The translations under genes and the position numbers were made by a program. A stretch of 64,000 nt of DNA, taken from positions 15,251,310 to 15,315,309 of the forward strand of contig CM022673.1 of the NCBI GenBank assembly GCA_012295275.1. Direction: 5' to 3'. The stretch's first letter is position 1. Every line of letters starts with the position of its first letter. Below the pieces are notes generated by a model. That model saw only the letters and a program-made list of their open reading frames with translations. It searched no databases and was not told where the DNA came from. This document shows positions 38,572 through 52,889 of this stretch, one piece after another. Source of the stretch: Chrysomallon squamiferum. Its lineage: Eukaryota; Mollusca; Gastropoda; Neomphalida; Peltospiridae.

Positions 38572-38725
38572 AGTACCGTCTTAAGGCGGGTACTCTAGGT
38601 ACTTGTCAAGGGGCCCCATTGATCTAGATGCTACTGCAATCCATGTATGCTGTGTTTTGGTGTTAGTTAATGTGCAGCGGTCCCAGTGCAATGCTTTGCG
38701 AGTGGACCTATAATGTTGTTATCTC
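38572..38725. repeat. GC-richer block between CT-rich tracts, possible inserted repeat
   Basis: About 150 bases with GTACCGTCTTAAGGCGGGTA and GGGGCCCC, of clearly different composition from the surroundings. A TC microsatellite flanks it on the left and a CT/CCTC-rich stretch (38730-38795) on the right. This suggests an interspersed element inserted into a CT tract. Family not identified. Confidence 0.4.
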
Positions 38726-39224
38726 TTTCTGTATCCCTATCTCCTCCCTCACCCACCTCTTCTTTCTCACTTCCCCCTCACCCACCTCACATTTGTCATC
38801 ATTGATTTTCTTTCTAATTAATTATCGTATATCAAAATAAGTCCACAAATCACTGAAATAAAACTGGGTTTATTTTCTGTAAATTCGATATGTATTTAAA
38901 AATATTAACAAAGAAAATGTGTAATATTCCATTTCGACCATGTTCTTCATATTTGTCTCATCATTTACTTGTTTTCTTTCCCCGCCTTGAGAAATCCCAG
39001 ATCGGCAGTGAGAGTTGGTTATTGAAAATTTTCCAGTTCTGTGCACTTCCTAGAATTTTAGAGAAAAAAAAAAGATCGAATACTTGTTTCTAATGTGCAA
39101 TGAATCATTCCAGTTTAGCTGTTCTCGTAAATCAGACAAAAAGAGAAAATTATTTTTAAAAGTAAAAGGAAAATAAAATCAATTCGAATGAAAAAACCTT
39201 ATTATAGCTTTACCTTGCGATTTA

Positions 39225-39370
39225 TCTACCGACCTATATATTTACCAGTCTGCCAGTCTGCATGCCTTCCTACCTATCTATCTACCTATCTATTTACCAC
39301 CTATTTACCTACCTATCTACCTCCTACCTACCTACCTACCTCCCATCTACCCATCTACTTTCCTACATAA
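39225..39370. repeat. Degenerate (CTAC/CTAT)n block
   Basis: CTAC and CTAT tetranucleotides with CTCC variants; the Tyr-Leu-Pro-Thr frames are artefacts. Confidence 0.85.
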
Positions 39371-39374
39371 CAAA

Positions 39375-42270
39375 AGTATTTAATATGCGGCCGACCTGTG
39401 TTTCTACCATGAAACCTACGAAACTATCTCCCACCTCGTCAGCCTTACAATACACCTAATAACCTTTACATATATAAGAAAGTGAAATAAAAATAAAATA
39501 GTAAACTAGGCACTTAATGTTCTTGAAATGCCGACTTCAAATAAATATTCACTTACCTGCAAAACGACGATGATAATCTCAACACTTTATAAAATCAACT
39601 TCGGTGGCAAAAAAAGCTATGGTTTTGAAATGGTTTACAACTCAAACAATTAACTTTCAGTGCCACACATTGTAAGAACACATTTCGATAATGTGTTGAA
39701 TACAACAGTGACGGAGAAAACTAACACTCGAACTAATTCTATAGCGGTTACGGGCATACTGTATAATGAGTTTAATAATCGAATTAATACATATTTAAAT
39801 AATAATAGTCAAATCTGACACGGATGACTGATTCAGACCATAAATATATATATATATATAATACTATTCAATGAGCTATTTATCGCGTAGAAAATATGAG
39901 ATAAACTTATTACATTTGAAACAGCGTTAACATTTAAAATAATTTGAAATTTGAACACGTGTTTCTGTAATTACTTGAATGGCGTGACGAAAGCGTGACT
40001 CAGTATAGAGTATGTGTATAGAAACATTGTTATAAAACACGATTTTGTCATTACTCGACTCTGTAAGTACTCTCATTGCGATCTGTCGATGCATGAACTG
40101 AAAATTACGCGGTGAATGTATAGTTCATCACATTATAAAGTATTTATGGAAACATTATTTCGAGTATACAAAAGGAAATGACGAGTTTGTCGCTAGAGAC
40201 ACGTTTAATGTAGCCACTGTCATCAGGTGTGTATATATATATATATAAAAAAGAAACATCGTGATATTTCGCTGAAGAATTGATAAAGTTTAAGTTATAG
40301 AAAACAGTTAATTGAACGACAAATAGAATCCAGTCTGAGATATATAGGGCCTGTTGTGTTTCATTAATTGTTCAACCACGGCTCAATTTAACTTGAAACT
40401 CTGCTTACAATACTTCATGTAGCTTTTTGTACTGAACATTTACAACAACAATTGCACTTTGTGGGACATCAGACAACATGTGATTGATTTTTATAATATT
40501 TTTTTTTGCAGTAATGTGTCTTTGACAATGCATATGTTTACCATTCAAATCAACCGAACTTTTCACTAATATGTGACTGTGTTACTAGCCCAAATCATCC
40601 AGTGTGTTCGATATCAAACTTTTCACGAGTCATAGTTTTTCAGGAACGACGTAAATAAGCAAATTCCACGAAACTGGATACAAGAACTTAACCGTATCAG
40701 AAATCAATATGGCTGGTACTTTTTTTCTTCATAAAAACAGCTTATGCTCAGACTTGGTTTGTCGTAAACAGAAAATAAATTACGGTATTAAAACGTTAGT
40801 GATTATATTAAGCTTTTCAGCTGAAATTGTGTGTGCAATTTTAATGTTAGAAAATTGAGTCTGATTCCTCTTTTTGTTTGCTTTTCTACTGACGGTAGTA
40901 ATTCATCATTGCCATAAAGATAATTATTATAGTTAATATTAATAATCTTTATTGTTATTATTATCATCATCAAAATTGTTGACAACATTATAACAACAAT
41001 GACGCTGACATCGTCATCAGTCTCATTTTGTTATTATCGTCATCATCGGTATTGCCGTTTTTATTACCATTGTCAATATAAACAGTTTTAGCGGTATTCT
41101 TCTTCTTCTTGTTATTGCTGTTCTTCACAAATTGTAATTCGTTGTATCTACTTCTTTTGTTATTCCCTTGGCCATCAAGTAACTACTGCCTATGCTAAAA
41201 GTAATACCTGAACCTTTCTATGAACATTAGATTTTAAAGTGTAATAGCATTAGTGATGAAATAGGTTCGCTTTCTCCTGTCGCGTTTAAAGAAAAAGCCG
41301 CATTGTTAACATCTAGATATTAAATAATATTTTGAAACATTGATTCACTGTTTTCAGTGAATTCTGGCAAATGACAAAAGTAATTAATAAAAGTCAGTTA
41401 TTATATTAATTTAAAAACTCCGTGCAATTCAGAATGATGCTGACGATGAGGACCAGCTGAAAAATGAAAATCTTTTATATTTATTATCTCCATTTCTGTA
41501 AAGATATAATACTAGTGAAAACCAATACATGCTTAACTGCTATCTATTCATAACAGAAAACAACAATAATTAATAAATATATATAATAAATGTATCTTTT
41601 TATTTGAACTCGGTCGTTTAATGATCGGTTCTCCACATGTATCATGCTTCAGGCTAAATGTCTGAAAATTAGGCAAAAGCTAACACACAATAATACAGCC
41701 AAACAGCTGATAAAATCATTTTATAATATCACTAATAAATTAGTGCTTTCACGTACATCAAACAAACTGCTTGATCAACCTAGAAAAAATATGAATAATA
41801 TAAATTATTTTATTTAATTATACGGTAAAAGGACAGATAAGGAGGCATATTTGTAGTCTCATATCATTTTAGCGAGCAGTATAGCTGTACAGTGAACATT
41901 ATAAAAAATTACAGAATGACTGCAGAGAAAACATCAGCTGTTGTCACTTCAACACAGGTATTATCATTATTATTATTATTATTATTATTGTTTTAATAAA
42001 AAACACAATGCTCATTATTCTTTTTCTGCTCCTATATGAATAGCGTAACTCATTATTTATAAAATTATTTGAAATAAGGGGCAATAACTGCATCTGCGGA
42101 CTTTACTAATTGTAGAATTTGATTTTTATTGCACTTAAAAAAGTCTTAAGTATATTGTTATCATTTTGTACATGGCCAACTAAAAACAAAATGCAAATAA
42201 AAGTAAAATACTTTGAAAGAGACATTTTACAGAGAGAGAAAGAAAAAGTTAGAGAGAAAAATTTCAGCGA
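39375..42270. other. Non-coding DNA
   Basis: No gene recognised. Similar 50-base passages begin at about 40005 and 40136 (GTAT...GAAACATT...), a possible old ~130-bp duplication. Small TA and TTA tracts lie at 39843-39860, 40230-40246 and 41960-41990. Confidence 0.5.
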
Positions 42271-42271
42271 C

Positions 42272-42379
<108 letters not shown>

Positions 42380-43158
42380 TAATTTTGACATGAAGTATTG
42401 TTATGTGTATTCATTCTGCTACTGAATTTTGACAGAACACATTATAAGAAAACATAGCACAGCTGTCCGTCAGAATTCTTAGGTGATGATGATATTAAAA
42501 CTGTTGCTGGGTATAACCCATTAGATATAATAAACACCCCTCTGTCACTGGCCTGAATCCTTGTAACCTAGGAAACAGAGTTCAAAGAACTGTCGACATT
42601 TGAAATTAGTTGACAAAGACAGAATTATTGGTTATCACGTTGTGTTTTTTTTTTCTTTCCAATATCGCGCCTGTATAGTGACATATGTCAGACATGAGAT
42701 TTCATTATCGTATTACTCAAGGTATGTTGTTATTGGTTTTCGATTTTATTTCCAGCAGATCTGCTTTCTCGAGTCCTCTTTGTACGATAAAGCCTAATTT
42801 CACTAAATATATCTTGGGGATTTCGTATTCGAATGAATACTCCGCAGTATGTTCAACTGCAACAGGAGCAAATTAAATGTAATACTGAATGCAAACCGAT
42901 TATAATCGTATAATCGAAAAATCTTGGGAGTTGACCAGCCAAAACATGAAGTAAAAAGAACGCTTATTATTTTTTCTTATTTTTTGTTTTTGATATTTTT
43001 TTTTTTTTTTTTTTAATCATTGTGGTTTGTTAATACAGTTCTTTTTGATCGTTACAGAATAAAAATAAATGTAAAAAAAATATATTATCTTAGAAAAAAA
43101 CAGAAATTATTCCTATCTATATGATGATATTAACAGGTAGAGCGTAATAAGAGAACAG

Positions 43159-43199
<41 letters not shown>

Positions 43200-45175
43200 A
43201 ACAACAACTAAATAAGAAAAACATAAAAAGGATATAAAGTGAACTCATTTGAACAGAATGTAGTCAATACCCTGCGTTTGCTAAGAAGTCGGTTGAGTTA
43301 TCTTATAAAATGAAAAAAGAAATAACTTTATACAACAATAACCATAATAAATAAAACAGTATAATAAATAAAATAAAGGAAACAAATAAAAAATATAAAT
43401 ACAAATAATTATATAAAATTAGATAATTAAAAAGAAAAGAAAAATCACAAGAAAAACACAGCAACAGGGCAGTTATGTAAGACTATTTTTATGTTAACAA
43501 TGTCTCTGTGTAAAACATACAATGTATTGTCATGAATCCTGAAAGAAGAAACCCGTAGCCTCAACACTATCAACCACGTCTATGGATTTAAATTTTAGAT
43601 TTTTTTAAGAGCAAGAAAGAGAAACCGTTTCAAGTCGAGAAACACTGCCTGAAAGATTTTTATTCCTTTCCTGCCCTTACAGCGTCTCTAGCTATTACTT
43701 CAATTAAGGTACAACCGTTGGCCTTGATCTCAGAAATGAATCAGTATTTCACGATATGCCAGTACATGTCAGATTAATAATTAAATGTTAAGAGTTACGT
43801 TTTCGTGTATTATGAATAGTTCAGACACGAACATTCAGTGAAAACACTAAGATCTACTCCCACTGTTTGTTAGGAAAGCACATACCATGGTTGTTAATAA
43901 ATCGGTAGTGTAGATCAACATGGCAAGAAAAAAAACAATGGGAAAGTCAGGAAGAATTGTTATGCACGCTATCAAAATATGATCACTTCAATCCAGTCTT
44001 ACAAACATAGAAAGTGATCTCGTACATCAATTTTGTCGTTTTGACTAATGCATAAGTTATATATTATCTCTAAACAAATGCAATCTTATTTTTTAGGACT
44101 GGTTAAGACATTTTCTTGTATATATGTATCTGGATGTTTAACCGCATTCGAAGAATACTTTGAAATTAGATTATTTAGCACTTAAAGAAGCCGCATATTT
44201 TTATGATATAAAGTTCAGTCTACGTGGCAGTATTATCCAGTAGATAACAACATTTTCAAAAACAGTTAGAATCGAAATTCCCTTTTTGTAAAATACGTTA
44301 CTGAAATATTTGCTAGATATATAAATAGCAAGTTGTTTAAAGGTCATGTCTTGAATACAGAACACGTAACGTAAAATCTATATCAAATGTTTATGCAGAT
44401 AAGATCAAATGTTTGCAATTTGACATGAGAAAGATATTAATTATGCGTGTTTCGAGTACAGTAATTTCTTTCATAAAAATCATTGTTCTGTTCTTTGTCA
44501 GTATAATGCAAGCTATGACGCAGTACATACACAAATGTACTAGTAACTTCTTGAACATAGTATTTTAGAATAAAATACCTTTTATTAGTATGCACCTTAC
44601 TTAAATTTCTCAGTAAAATGCACACAAACACACATACAACCCATACACATACACACATATAAACACGGATATAAATACACATATACACATATGACATATT
44701 TTCGTCTATTCGACTCTGTAATAAATTAATGTTGCTTGTTTACTTACGAAACTACTCATAGATTCTTAAACCTGTTTTGTTAGACCTTAAAGCGAACAGA
44801 TCTATCAAGTTTAACAAGATGATAAAACTGTTTTATATCTCTGTTTTCTAATAACTGATAAGTCAGACTCACATGGGGTACATCTATGAACCGTTTTGTA
44901 AATAAACTAGCGGATTTTATTTGTAGAATAAATTTGGAAAAACAAAAACATCGTAGGTAATAGATTATTCTGGATGATTTCCAGAATCTGAAATAAAACA
45001 GTGATCTTTTTGTTAGTGAACATGATAGCAGTAATGATAATAACATCAATGCTTTTAGTGAAATTAATAGAACACAAAGTCGCGGGGACCTTGAACAAAC
45101 ATGCAGAGAAATGGACAAATAAATAAATGAATGAATAACATGGAATATACAACGAATATCTCTACAGTTAACACT
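42380..45175. other. Non-coding DNA with A/T homopolymers
   Basis: No gene recognised. It has a T-run (about 42995-43013), a 40-base A-run (43159-43198) followed by CAA units, and an A-rich stretch to about 43460. The A-run could be a retrocopy tail, but no body was identified. Confidence 0.5.
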
Positions 45176-45178
45176 GTC

Positions 45179-45179
<1 letters not shown>

Positions 45180-45229
<50 letters not shown>

Positions 45230-45485
45230 TGATGATGATGATGATGATGATGCCGATGTTGATAATGATGGTGGTGATGACGATCACAGTTATTATGATA
45301 ATGATTATAACTACGACACCGATGACCATGATGATGATAATAATAATGCTGATGATAATGATAATAATAATTATGGTGATGATAATAATTATGATGATGA
45401 TGATATTGATAAGAATAACAACAACAACAACAACATCAAAAACAATAGAACAAAAACAACAACAATAATAACGACAACAACAACA

Positions 45486-45536
<51 letters not shown>

Positions 45537-45560
45537 TTGATAATAAATAAATAAATAATA
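45180..45560. repeat. Compound (AAT)n-(GAT)n-(CAA)n-(AAT)n microsatellite
   Basis: AAT (45180-45227), GAT (45226-45252), degenerate GAT/AAT, CAA (45417-45485), then AAT again (45487-45535). The poly-Met and poly-Ile frames are artefacts. Confidence 0.95.
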
Positions 45561-45564
45561 CATT

Positions 45565-46322
45565 ATAACAGCGAGATTAAGACATAAGCTACAGTAACAG
45601 AACGAACCCCTACAACTCGTTGAAACTTCAGTGATAGCTGCTGAGACGAATCACGGGTCTAACAGCTGAGTTACTGGCGATAGAACGTTATCTTTCCCGC
45701 CTGATAAACCGCACTTTGCGTTCTCTCAACCAGTGCATCAGTTGGCGCGGATCGTTCAGAAGGCTGCTTCACATCTGACCTCATTTGCATCAGGTGTGGA
45801 AAAAAATAACATTGAATCAGGTGCGGTTCCATTATTTCAGGAAACGGGTAGCGTCATTTAACAGATATAGCTTTCAACGAAAAAAAACAACAACAAACAA
45901 CCCAGGATATTATCATAGTAGTTTCACCCTGCATTTAAACGGGAAAAAAAATGAACTAACTCGAAACCGCGTCGTCAGAGAACGTGCAGTTAGCGAGATC
46001 TGGTCATTCACAGTGAATCTAAAATGACTTCTGTTATCGCGTGGCACTTCATCTATTTAAAGAAGAAAGTCGGTACAGATCTGTCTAAAGACTGAGATGA
46101 TGATACTTTATTTTATTTTTGTCAAAACGACTTTGCCCACGCCTCATACGTACAAGATCTGTGTCCAATAGGGGGCTTTATAATTGCTGTACATAGTCAA
46201 ACTAGATTTATAAAAGGGAGAGAGCAGTGAAAACGATCAATAACAATTAACAAAAAAACTCATGCTAAAAATTAATAAATAATAATAATAACATTTTTTA
46301 TTTTAATTTTTTGAAAAAAATG

Positions 46323-46366
<44 letters not shown>

Positions 46367-47300
46367 GGATGGCAAGACAGACTAACAACTGCCGAGATAA
46401 ATTTAAAGGAAAGAAAAGAAGGACAATGAAAAAGAGAAACAAAAGAAAAAAACCTTAAATAAAGTTCAACACCCGCATAAAGGAATATAATTTATTTTAA
46501 ACTTCACTCTCTTTAGGTATCAAATTTCGATTCCAAAATTTAGAACCGTTTGCTGTAAACACCTACAGAACTTTTGCTAAAATTAAATGATGCAATGACC
46601 ATAAAGTAACTACAAAGAAAGTCAATTTAGGACAGAAAATTAATAATTTGAAAGCCATCTTTGGAGCTTTTAAGAATCCATGTACGTTTAACGTCGTTTG
46701 TCTTAAAGATTTTCAGACAAATAAATGGAAAATCCAATATCGCTCGTGTGCGCAGATATAAAGCAATTATCATCATTTTATGCCTGTAACCACCGTCACC
46801 ATGTTCGATATTTTAGAAAAATATTGACGGTTATAGTGCAGGTTGTGACATCTTCCTTAAGTTTTACAAATAACCAACATCTCAAATATTGACCGCTTGT
46901 CGTTAATTTGAAAGTCGTGTCCACATAATAAAAATATCGATTATGTTCACGAATGCATAATTTCCGATACAGTTATATCTTTATTGAGGGTCAGAAAATG
47001 ATGAATTCTAGTGTTATTACTCTTGGTTTATGTTCATGACGTTGCAGTTGACACAAAACGTTTATAATCAACATCTAAAATATTTAATTTTCTGCTCTCG
47101 ATTAATAAGAAAATTGTAAGTAAGTGTCTGGAATCGGAGATTAACGGCAGTATGGTGCTCCTTAATTCTGATGAAGGTAAAACAGAAATGATGAAGGTAA
47201 GGACAAAAGACAAAATCTCGCTAAATCATAATTTTGTCCGATTTTTGTTTTGTACATTACAACTATTTAGAAAGATTCAAGTATGATATACATAGCTAGA
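45565..47300. other. Non-coding DNA
   Basis: No gene recognised; a (TA)n tract lies at 46330-46361. A short frame at 45785-46027 has no recognisable motif. Confidence 0.5.
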
Positions 47301-47301
47301 T

Positions 47302-47438
<137 letters not shown>

Positions 47439-47439
47439 A

Positions 47440-49100
47440 ACAAGACACAACCAAATCAATAGAAGGAAATCTAAAAAAAACGGTAACTTTCTACAAGTGA
47501 CATCAGTGTAGAAGACATTGTTTTTGTGAAATATTACAAATTATCTGATTTAAAATAAAGAGGATAGCAAGATAAATGCACTGGAAATTTTCATAATACA
47601 AAGTATGTCGCAAATACAACGTAACATATATTAAGATATGAAAATAATTTTTTACAATGGTCAGACTGTATTGAAAATTTAACCACTGGGCTAGCCTTTG
47701 AAAACTATTATGATAAATCTAATCAGAGACACGCAGTTGACAATGAAGATAATTATATTAATAACATTAAGCAGTACAACATTCATGTATTTAGCTTTAT
47801 TTATAATATTAAATCATTTAGTCTAAAGCACAGCTATCAGTACACCTACACCAATAGTCAATGAACAGAATTTGGTTACATTTTATATTCGGTCTGTAAG
47901 TCATTTAAGTATTCTGTTATTCCAGACTGTTTTTGTAATACAAATCGTAACTCCACATCTTTCTTCATTGACATTTTGACAATCAGTAGAAGATGCATTT
48001 AGGAATCACGAAGACGCCGAAGGCTGAATTGGTTGCACAACAAATTCATTACTGTTAGCACGATCGGTATTTTACAAGCCGTATGGCTTTTTTGTCCATA
48101 GGAAATTGGTCCATCGACAGTTTTACTTTGATCATTAATAAAGAGATATCATTTCCTATGTAAAATGATTAAGTTGCGACTCGCATATTTAAAAATAAAT
48201 GATCTTCTCATCGTCTCCTAGTTACCTCATTCATAGAGCTCTTCGGCTTTTTGTGAAAAGAAATTTAGAACGTAATTAAAATAATAACTAGACATACACT
48301 TTTTGCTTGCTAAGTGTAAGAGGAAAGACGCAAATGATGAGGTAACGGTTGGTTTTGTATTTTCATTCATACTTTAACTAAACTATCACCATAACCACTA
48401 AGTAATCATTTTTATAATTAATATTAAATAATAATTTCATATCTTCACGAGCAGTGAAACACCATAAGACTGTACAAACGTAATCATCCTATTAATAATT
48501 TACACGGGGTAGTAGTACGTTTAAAATTAGTGAAAATTGCAAACGAAGAAACATTATACAAGACAAAACAATTTTGCTGTGAGTGTTTGGGCTTAAAAAT
48601 AAAGTGGAAACATTTTTAGGAATTGTCACCAATTTAATAATGATAATAACAACATCATCAACAACAACAACAACAACATTAATAATAATAATAAATATAT
48701 AGAAAAAATATATGACAGAGAAATGTGCTTACGTTAGAACTGAGACACATGAATAATGTCTTTAATCAGTGGTAATGGTACGTGATAATTGGAAGCATAC
48801 TCCATGAAAACTGAATAAACTAATTTTACATCGAGCTACGCAGAGCTATATTAGATAACAAACGATTCAAGGGAACATCAGAATGCTGTACATCTGGTTG
48901 AAGTGTTATTAGAGATGAATTTTTAAAAGGTTACCATAGGATCATTTATCGTTGAAAAAGAAAAATAACAATAATTTCAGTTGCATTTGTTCATTAATTA
49001 TTTCTGAACTGAATCAGTACAGGAAATAAAAAATCTTTTTTTGATTTTGATGCATGTCGTTACATCTGTAATATTACATACTGTTGTTAGAAATACACAA
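47440..49100. other. Non-coding DNA
   Basis: Complex AT-rich sequence; no exon, RNA gene or transposon recognised apart from a short CAA/AAT run (48650-48700). Confidence 0.5.
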
Positions 49101-49108
49101 ATAACAAT

Positions 49109-49259
<151 letters not shown>

Positions 49260-50690
49260 TGTTTTGTTTTGTTCTTTGATAATAAAAAACTAATAAAAAC
49301 ATTCGAAGAATAGAAATTACATTGGAAATGGCACAAAAAATATATATATTTTATTGTTTTGCATTTAAATATCTACGAGATTCATTTTGCTTCACCGTTT
49401 ATTCCATTGGTAGGGAAATCGATTCTGTTTCAGCGTTATCTACAATTGGATTACAAAATTAATCTAACTCTCTGTTTATCACAAATAATTTTATTAATTC
49501 TAATCATTAGGTTAACACTAGTAGCCATGCGTTTGCATTAAACTACTTTTTATTTCGGAAATAAACAACAGAAGGTAATCATGAAGTTACGTCTAGTCTG
49601 AAATGGAAGTTTCTGTCAGACGTAGAATTAATTACGTGATAATAAAATACAAATCACCTATTCAGTTATTTTGTTTGTGTTGGGAACGACAATACATCGT
49701 ATCTGTTGCGTAAACCTTCATTAAGAAGATACAAAAGTGTATTATTAACAAACGTGTTTTCTCAAGTATGTGATATAATGCTATTTCATACTTATGGTAT
49801 ATTACCCTGTTCATTATTTCAAATCATTTGATTAAATTTGTTTTGTGGGATAATTACATAAAGAAAAAAACCAATATCAGTTCGTTTTTCTCTCACAATA
49901 CAGAATACATAATATATCTCGTTTTCCTTACAGTTTGAATAACCTCAACTAGAAAAGCATTTACTTAAGTCCATAAAGTTGAAAAGTTAAAATCAGTGCT
50001 ATATTATCATTTTTTTCCGACCTATTTAACGAAAAACCAGGTTTCGTTGCAGTTTTGATGATTCTTTTTTTAACCTAGTAAAGATGATCAGATTTACCGC
50101 TAATGGAAATCGCCTCTGTTGAAAACGTACTTGTTAATAGAGGACCTGTTTTCATGTCAGAGGAAAATAAAAATAGAAACTTGTCAACTTCAATGCCATA
50201 TACTTTTCAATTTGAAAGCCTTTCTGAAACCTTTTTATTTTAACCTTTAGAAAATTGCAACAATGCATTCAGCAGATTCATACATGCAATATTCATGGCA
50301 CAAGCAAATATATTTAGACACGCTGTCAATATCACGGCATACAAATCACTGAAGACGTAGTCCAGAGCTTGATATTCATAAAGCGTCTTTGTACAGAGGC
50401 ATCTTAAAAACAAGAGTTCAAGATGACCCGTTCAGCTTTTGCTGTGAATAACAGATACAAATAATCATGTTCGTTACACCGCTGTGGATGTCAGAGCGCT
50501 CAGATAGGTGACTGTGTTTTCTTTAGTTTAAATCAATTCTTATATTTCTGAGATACGTCTTCTGATTTCTTTTCTTTTCTTTCCTTATTTTACTCATACT
50601 GTGTATTTTGTTTTTACCTACATTATTGTTCTTCATCTTAGTCGTGTTATTGGTTTTATTATTACTGCTACTACTACTCGTATCATTTAT
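49260..50690. other. Non-coding DNA
   Basis: No gene or repeat of note recognised. Confidence 0.5.
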
Positions 50691-50693
50691 ATT

Positions 50694-50699
50694 GCTACT

Positions 50700-50760
<61 letters not shown>

Positions 50761-50812
50761 TTACTACTACTACTACTACTACTACCACCACTACTACTAT
50801 TACTACTGGTAC
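50694..50812. repeat. (ACT)n microsatellite
   Basis: About 38 ACT/CTA units with CAC variants. The poly-Thr and poly-Leu frames are artefacts. Confidence 0.95.
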
Positions 50813-51166
50813 AACTACTCTGCTTCTACTATTTTTGCGGCTCTTCTTCTTGTTATTATTATTTATTCTTTGTTTCTTCTCTTTTCTTTGTTTCCTCTCT
50901 GTTTTTTGTTTCCTCTCTATTCATTACTTCATAACTTCACTTACATTTAAATCCTTTCTATAATAAAAAGGAATCATTTTGTATGGAAGAAGTAAGGTTT
51001 TTAATTTAACAGTTGTTGTTTTTGTCTTTTTTTTTTTTTCTTTTTTTTTACCATTTTCTCTTCTTGTCTTTTCTGTTTCAGAATAGCAAAAATTAAAATA
51101 AAATTGACCTAAAAAAGAAATTAAATTAAATATAATAAAGTTTAAAAAACAAATACATGAAAGATA

Positions 51167-51169
<3 letters not shown>

Positions 51170-51208
<39 letters not shown>

Positions 51209-51281
51209 TAAAACTATAGAATTGCAATGATTAAACACACAAAACAAGAAATATATTTTTTTAATAAATTAAACTAAATAA

Positions 51282-51343
<62 letters not shown>
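51170..51343. repeat. (AAT)n and (TA)n microsatellites
   Basis: A perfect AAT tract (51170-51209) and, 75 bases on, about 30 TA units (51283-51343). An A-rich stretch with a homopolymer follows at 51475-51496. Confidence 0.95.
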
Positions 51344-51346
<3 letters not shown>

Positions 51347-51751
51347 TGTATAACAAACACCCCCATGAAAAAAACCGCAGAAACAATACTAAAACACACA
51401 AACGAATAAAACTGATAATATATGTAAAAAATAAATTAAATTAAATTAAAAAAGAATAAAAAAAAAACACACACAAAAAAAAAAAAAAAAAAAAAGGAAA
51501 AAGAATAAAAAGAAATTCCAAAAAAAAAGGAAAAAAAAAGAGGAAGTAATCAACAAAAACAAAATAAGTGAATTTTTTTATTGATGTAATTGACCCATGA
51601 TGAGATCAAAATGATGATCGATATTTTTCCTATACACTGAAATTAATAATGAATATTAATGGGGCTAATTAGAAAGGATGAATAAAGTCAAGAATTTCAG
51701 ACGCATTATGGATTAAATAATATCAGTAACAATAAAAACAATAAAAACGGT

Positions 51752-51850
51752 AATACTAATACTAATGATGATGATGATGGTGATAATGATGATAATAGTA
51801 GTAATGATGATCATGATAATGATGATGATGATAAGAATAATAAGAATAAT
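51752..51850. repeat. Degenerate (GAT)n block
   Basis: GAT, AAT and GTA trinucleotides, giving poly-Met and poly-Ile frames. Confidence 0.85.
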
Positions 51851-52443
51851 GGTCTTATTTCCACTTTTGCACTTTAAAATTTCGAAATCGTACTTGGAGT
51901 TACTTTTATTCAAACTGCAACATCCATCGGAACCCAGACGTTCCTTAATGATGCGAAACTTAATTTTACAAAAATCCATTCCGTATCAGTAAAATGTTCC
52001 AAATTTACAGTAATTGAGATAAACAGAGAAGTCTGATATGTATAATAGTTTCAAAGAAGACACAGCGTACAATTATTGGAAAACAAACATAGAGTAAAAC
52101 ATCGTTATGGCCAGCCTGACGTTTCCAATTGATGGCAGAAAAGTAATTTCAGAGTTAAAACCACGATGTTATTTTAAATATCCCGTTAAATGTAAATCTT
52201 TCCGTTTAGGCTAATATTATAAATGTCTTGTGTAACCTGCGGATCACTGCCTTAAGTTATAGGTCTAGACAAACTGCTTTACAATCCATTGCTTCTTCTT
52301 GTTCTTCTTCTGATGTTCGAAGCATGGAAATAGTTCTGAATGTCAGGAGAAATCGGGCATTCTGATCTGTTTTCAGTTCACTTAAGTTATGAAACTAAGT
52401 AAATATGTTGAAAACAAAAACATTTAAGTGATTATGAATGTAG

Positions 52444-52563
<120 letters not shown>

Positions 52564-52777
52564 GTCTATCTATCTCTATGTTTATCTACCTATCTGTCTC
52601 CTATATTTCTCTTTATATGTCTTTCTATTTATCTATCTACCTGTATGTCTGTCTTTCTATTTATCTATCTCACTAACCTGCCTACCTATCTTCCTATCTA
52701 TCTATCTTCTATTTGATAAATATATATCTGTATGTATGTATGCTTGAATGTGTTTCTGTACGTTGAGTATGCATATA

Positions 52778-52884
52778 TGTATGTATATGTGTATGTTTGT
52801 ATGTGTATAACGTTTGTATGCATGCATACATGTATGTATATGTGTATGTTTGTATGTGTATAACGTTTGTAAGCATGCATACAT
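52778..52884. repeat. 53-bp tandem duplication, near-identical
   Basis: Copies 52778-52830 and 52831-52883 differ at one base by eye (TTTGTATGC versus TTTGTAAGC). The unit is TATG/TGTG-rich with a unique ATAACGTTTGTA core and a TGCATGCATACA end. A recent duplication inside a TATG-rich microsatellite region. Confidence 0.9.
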
Positions 52885-52889
52885 CATGT

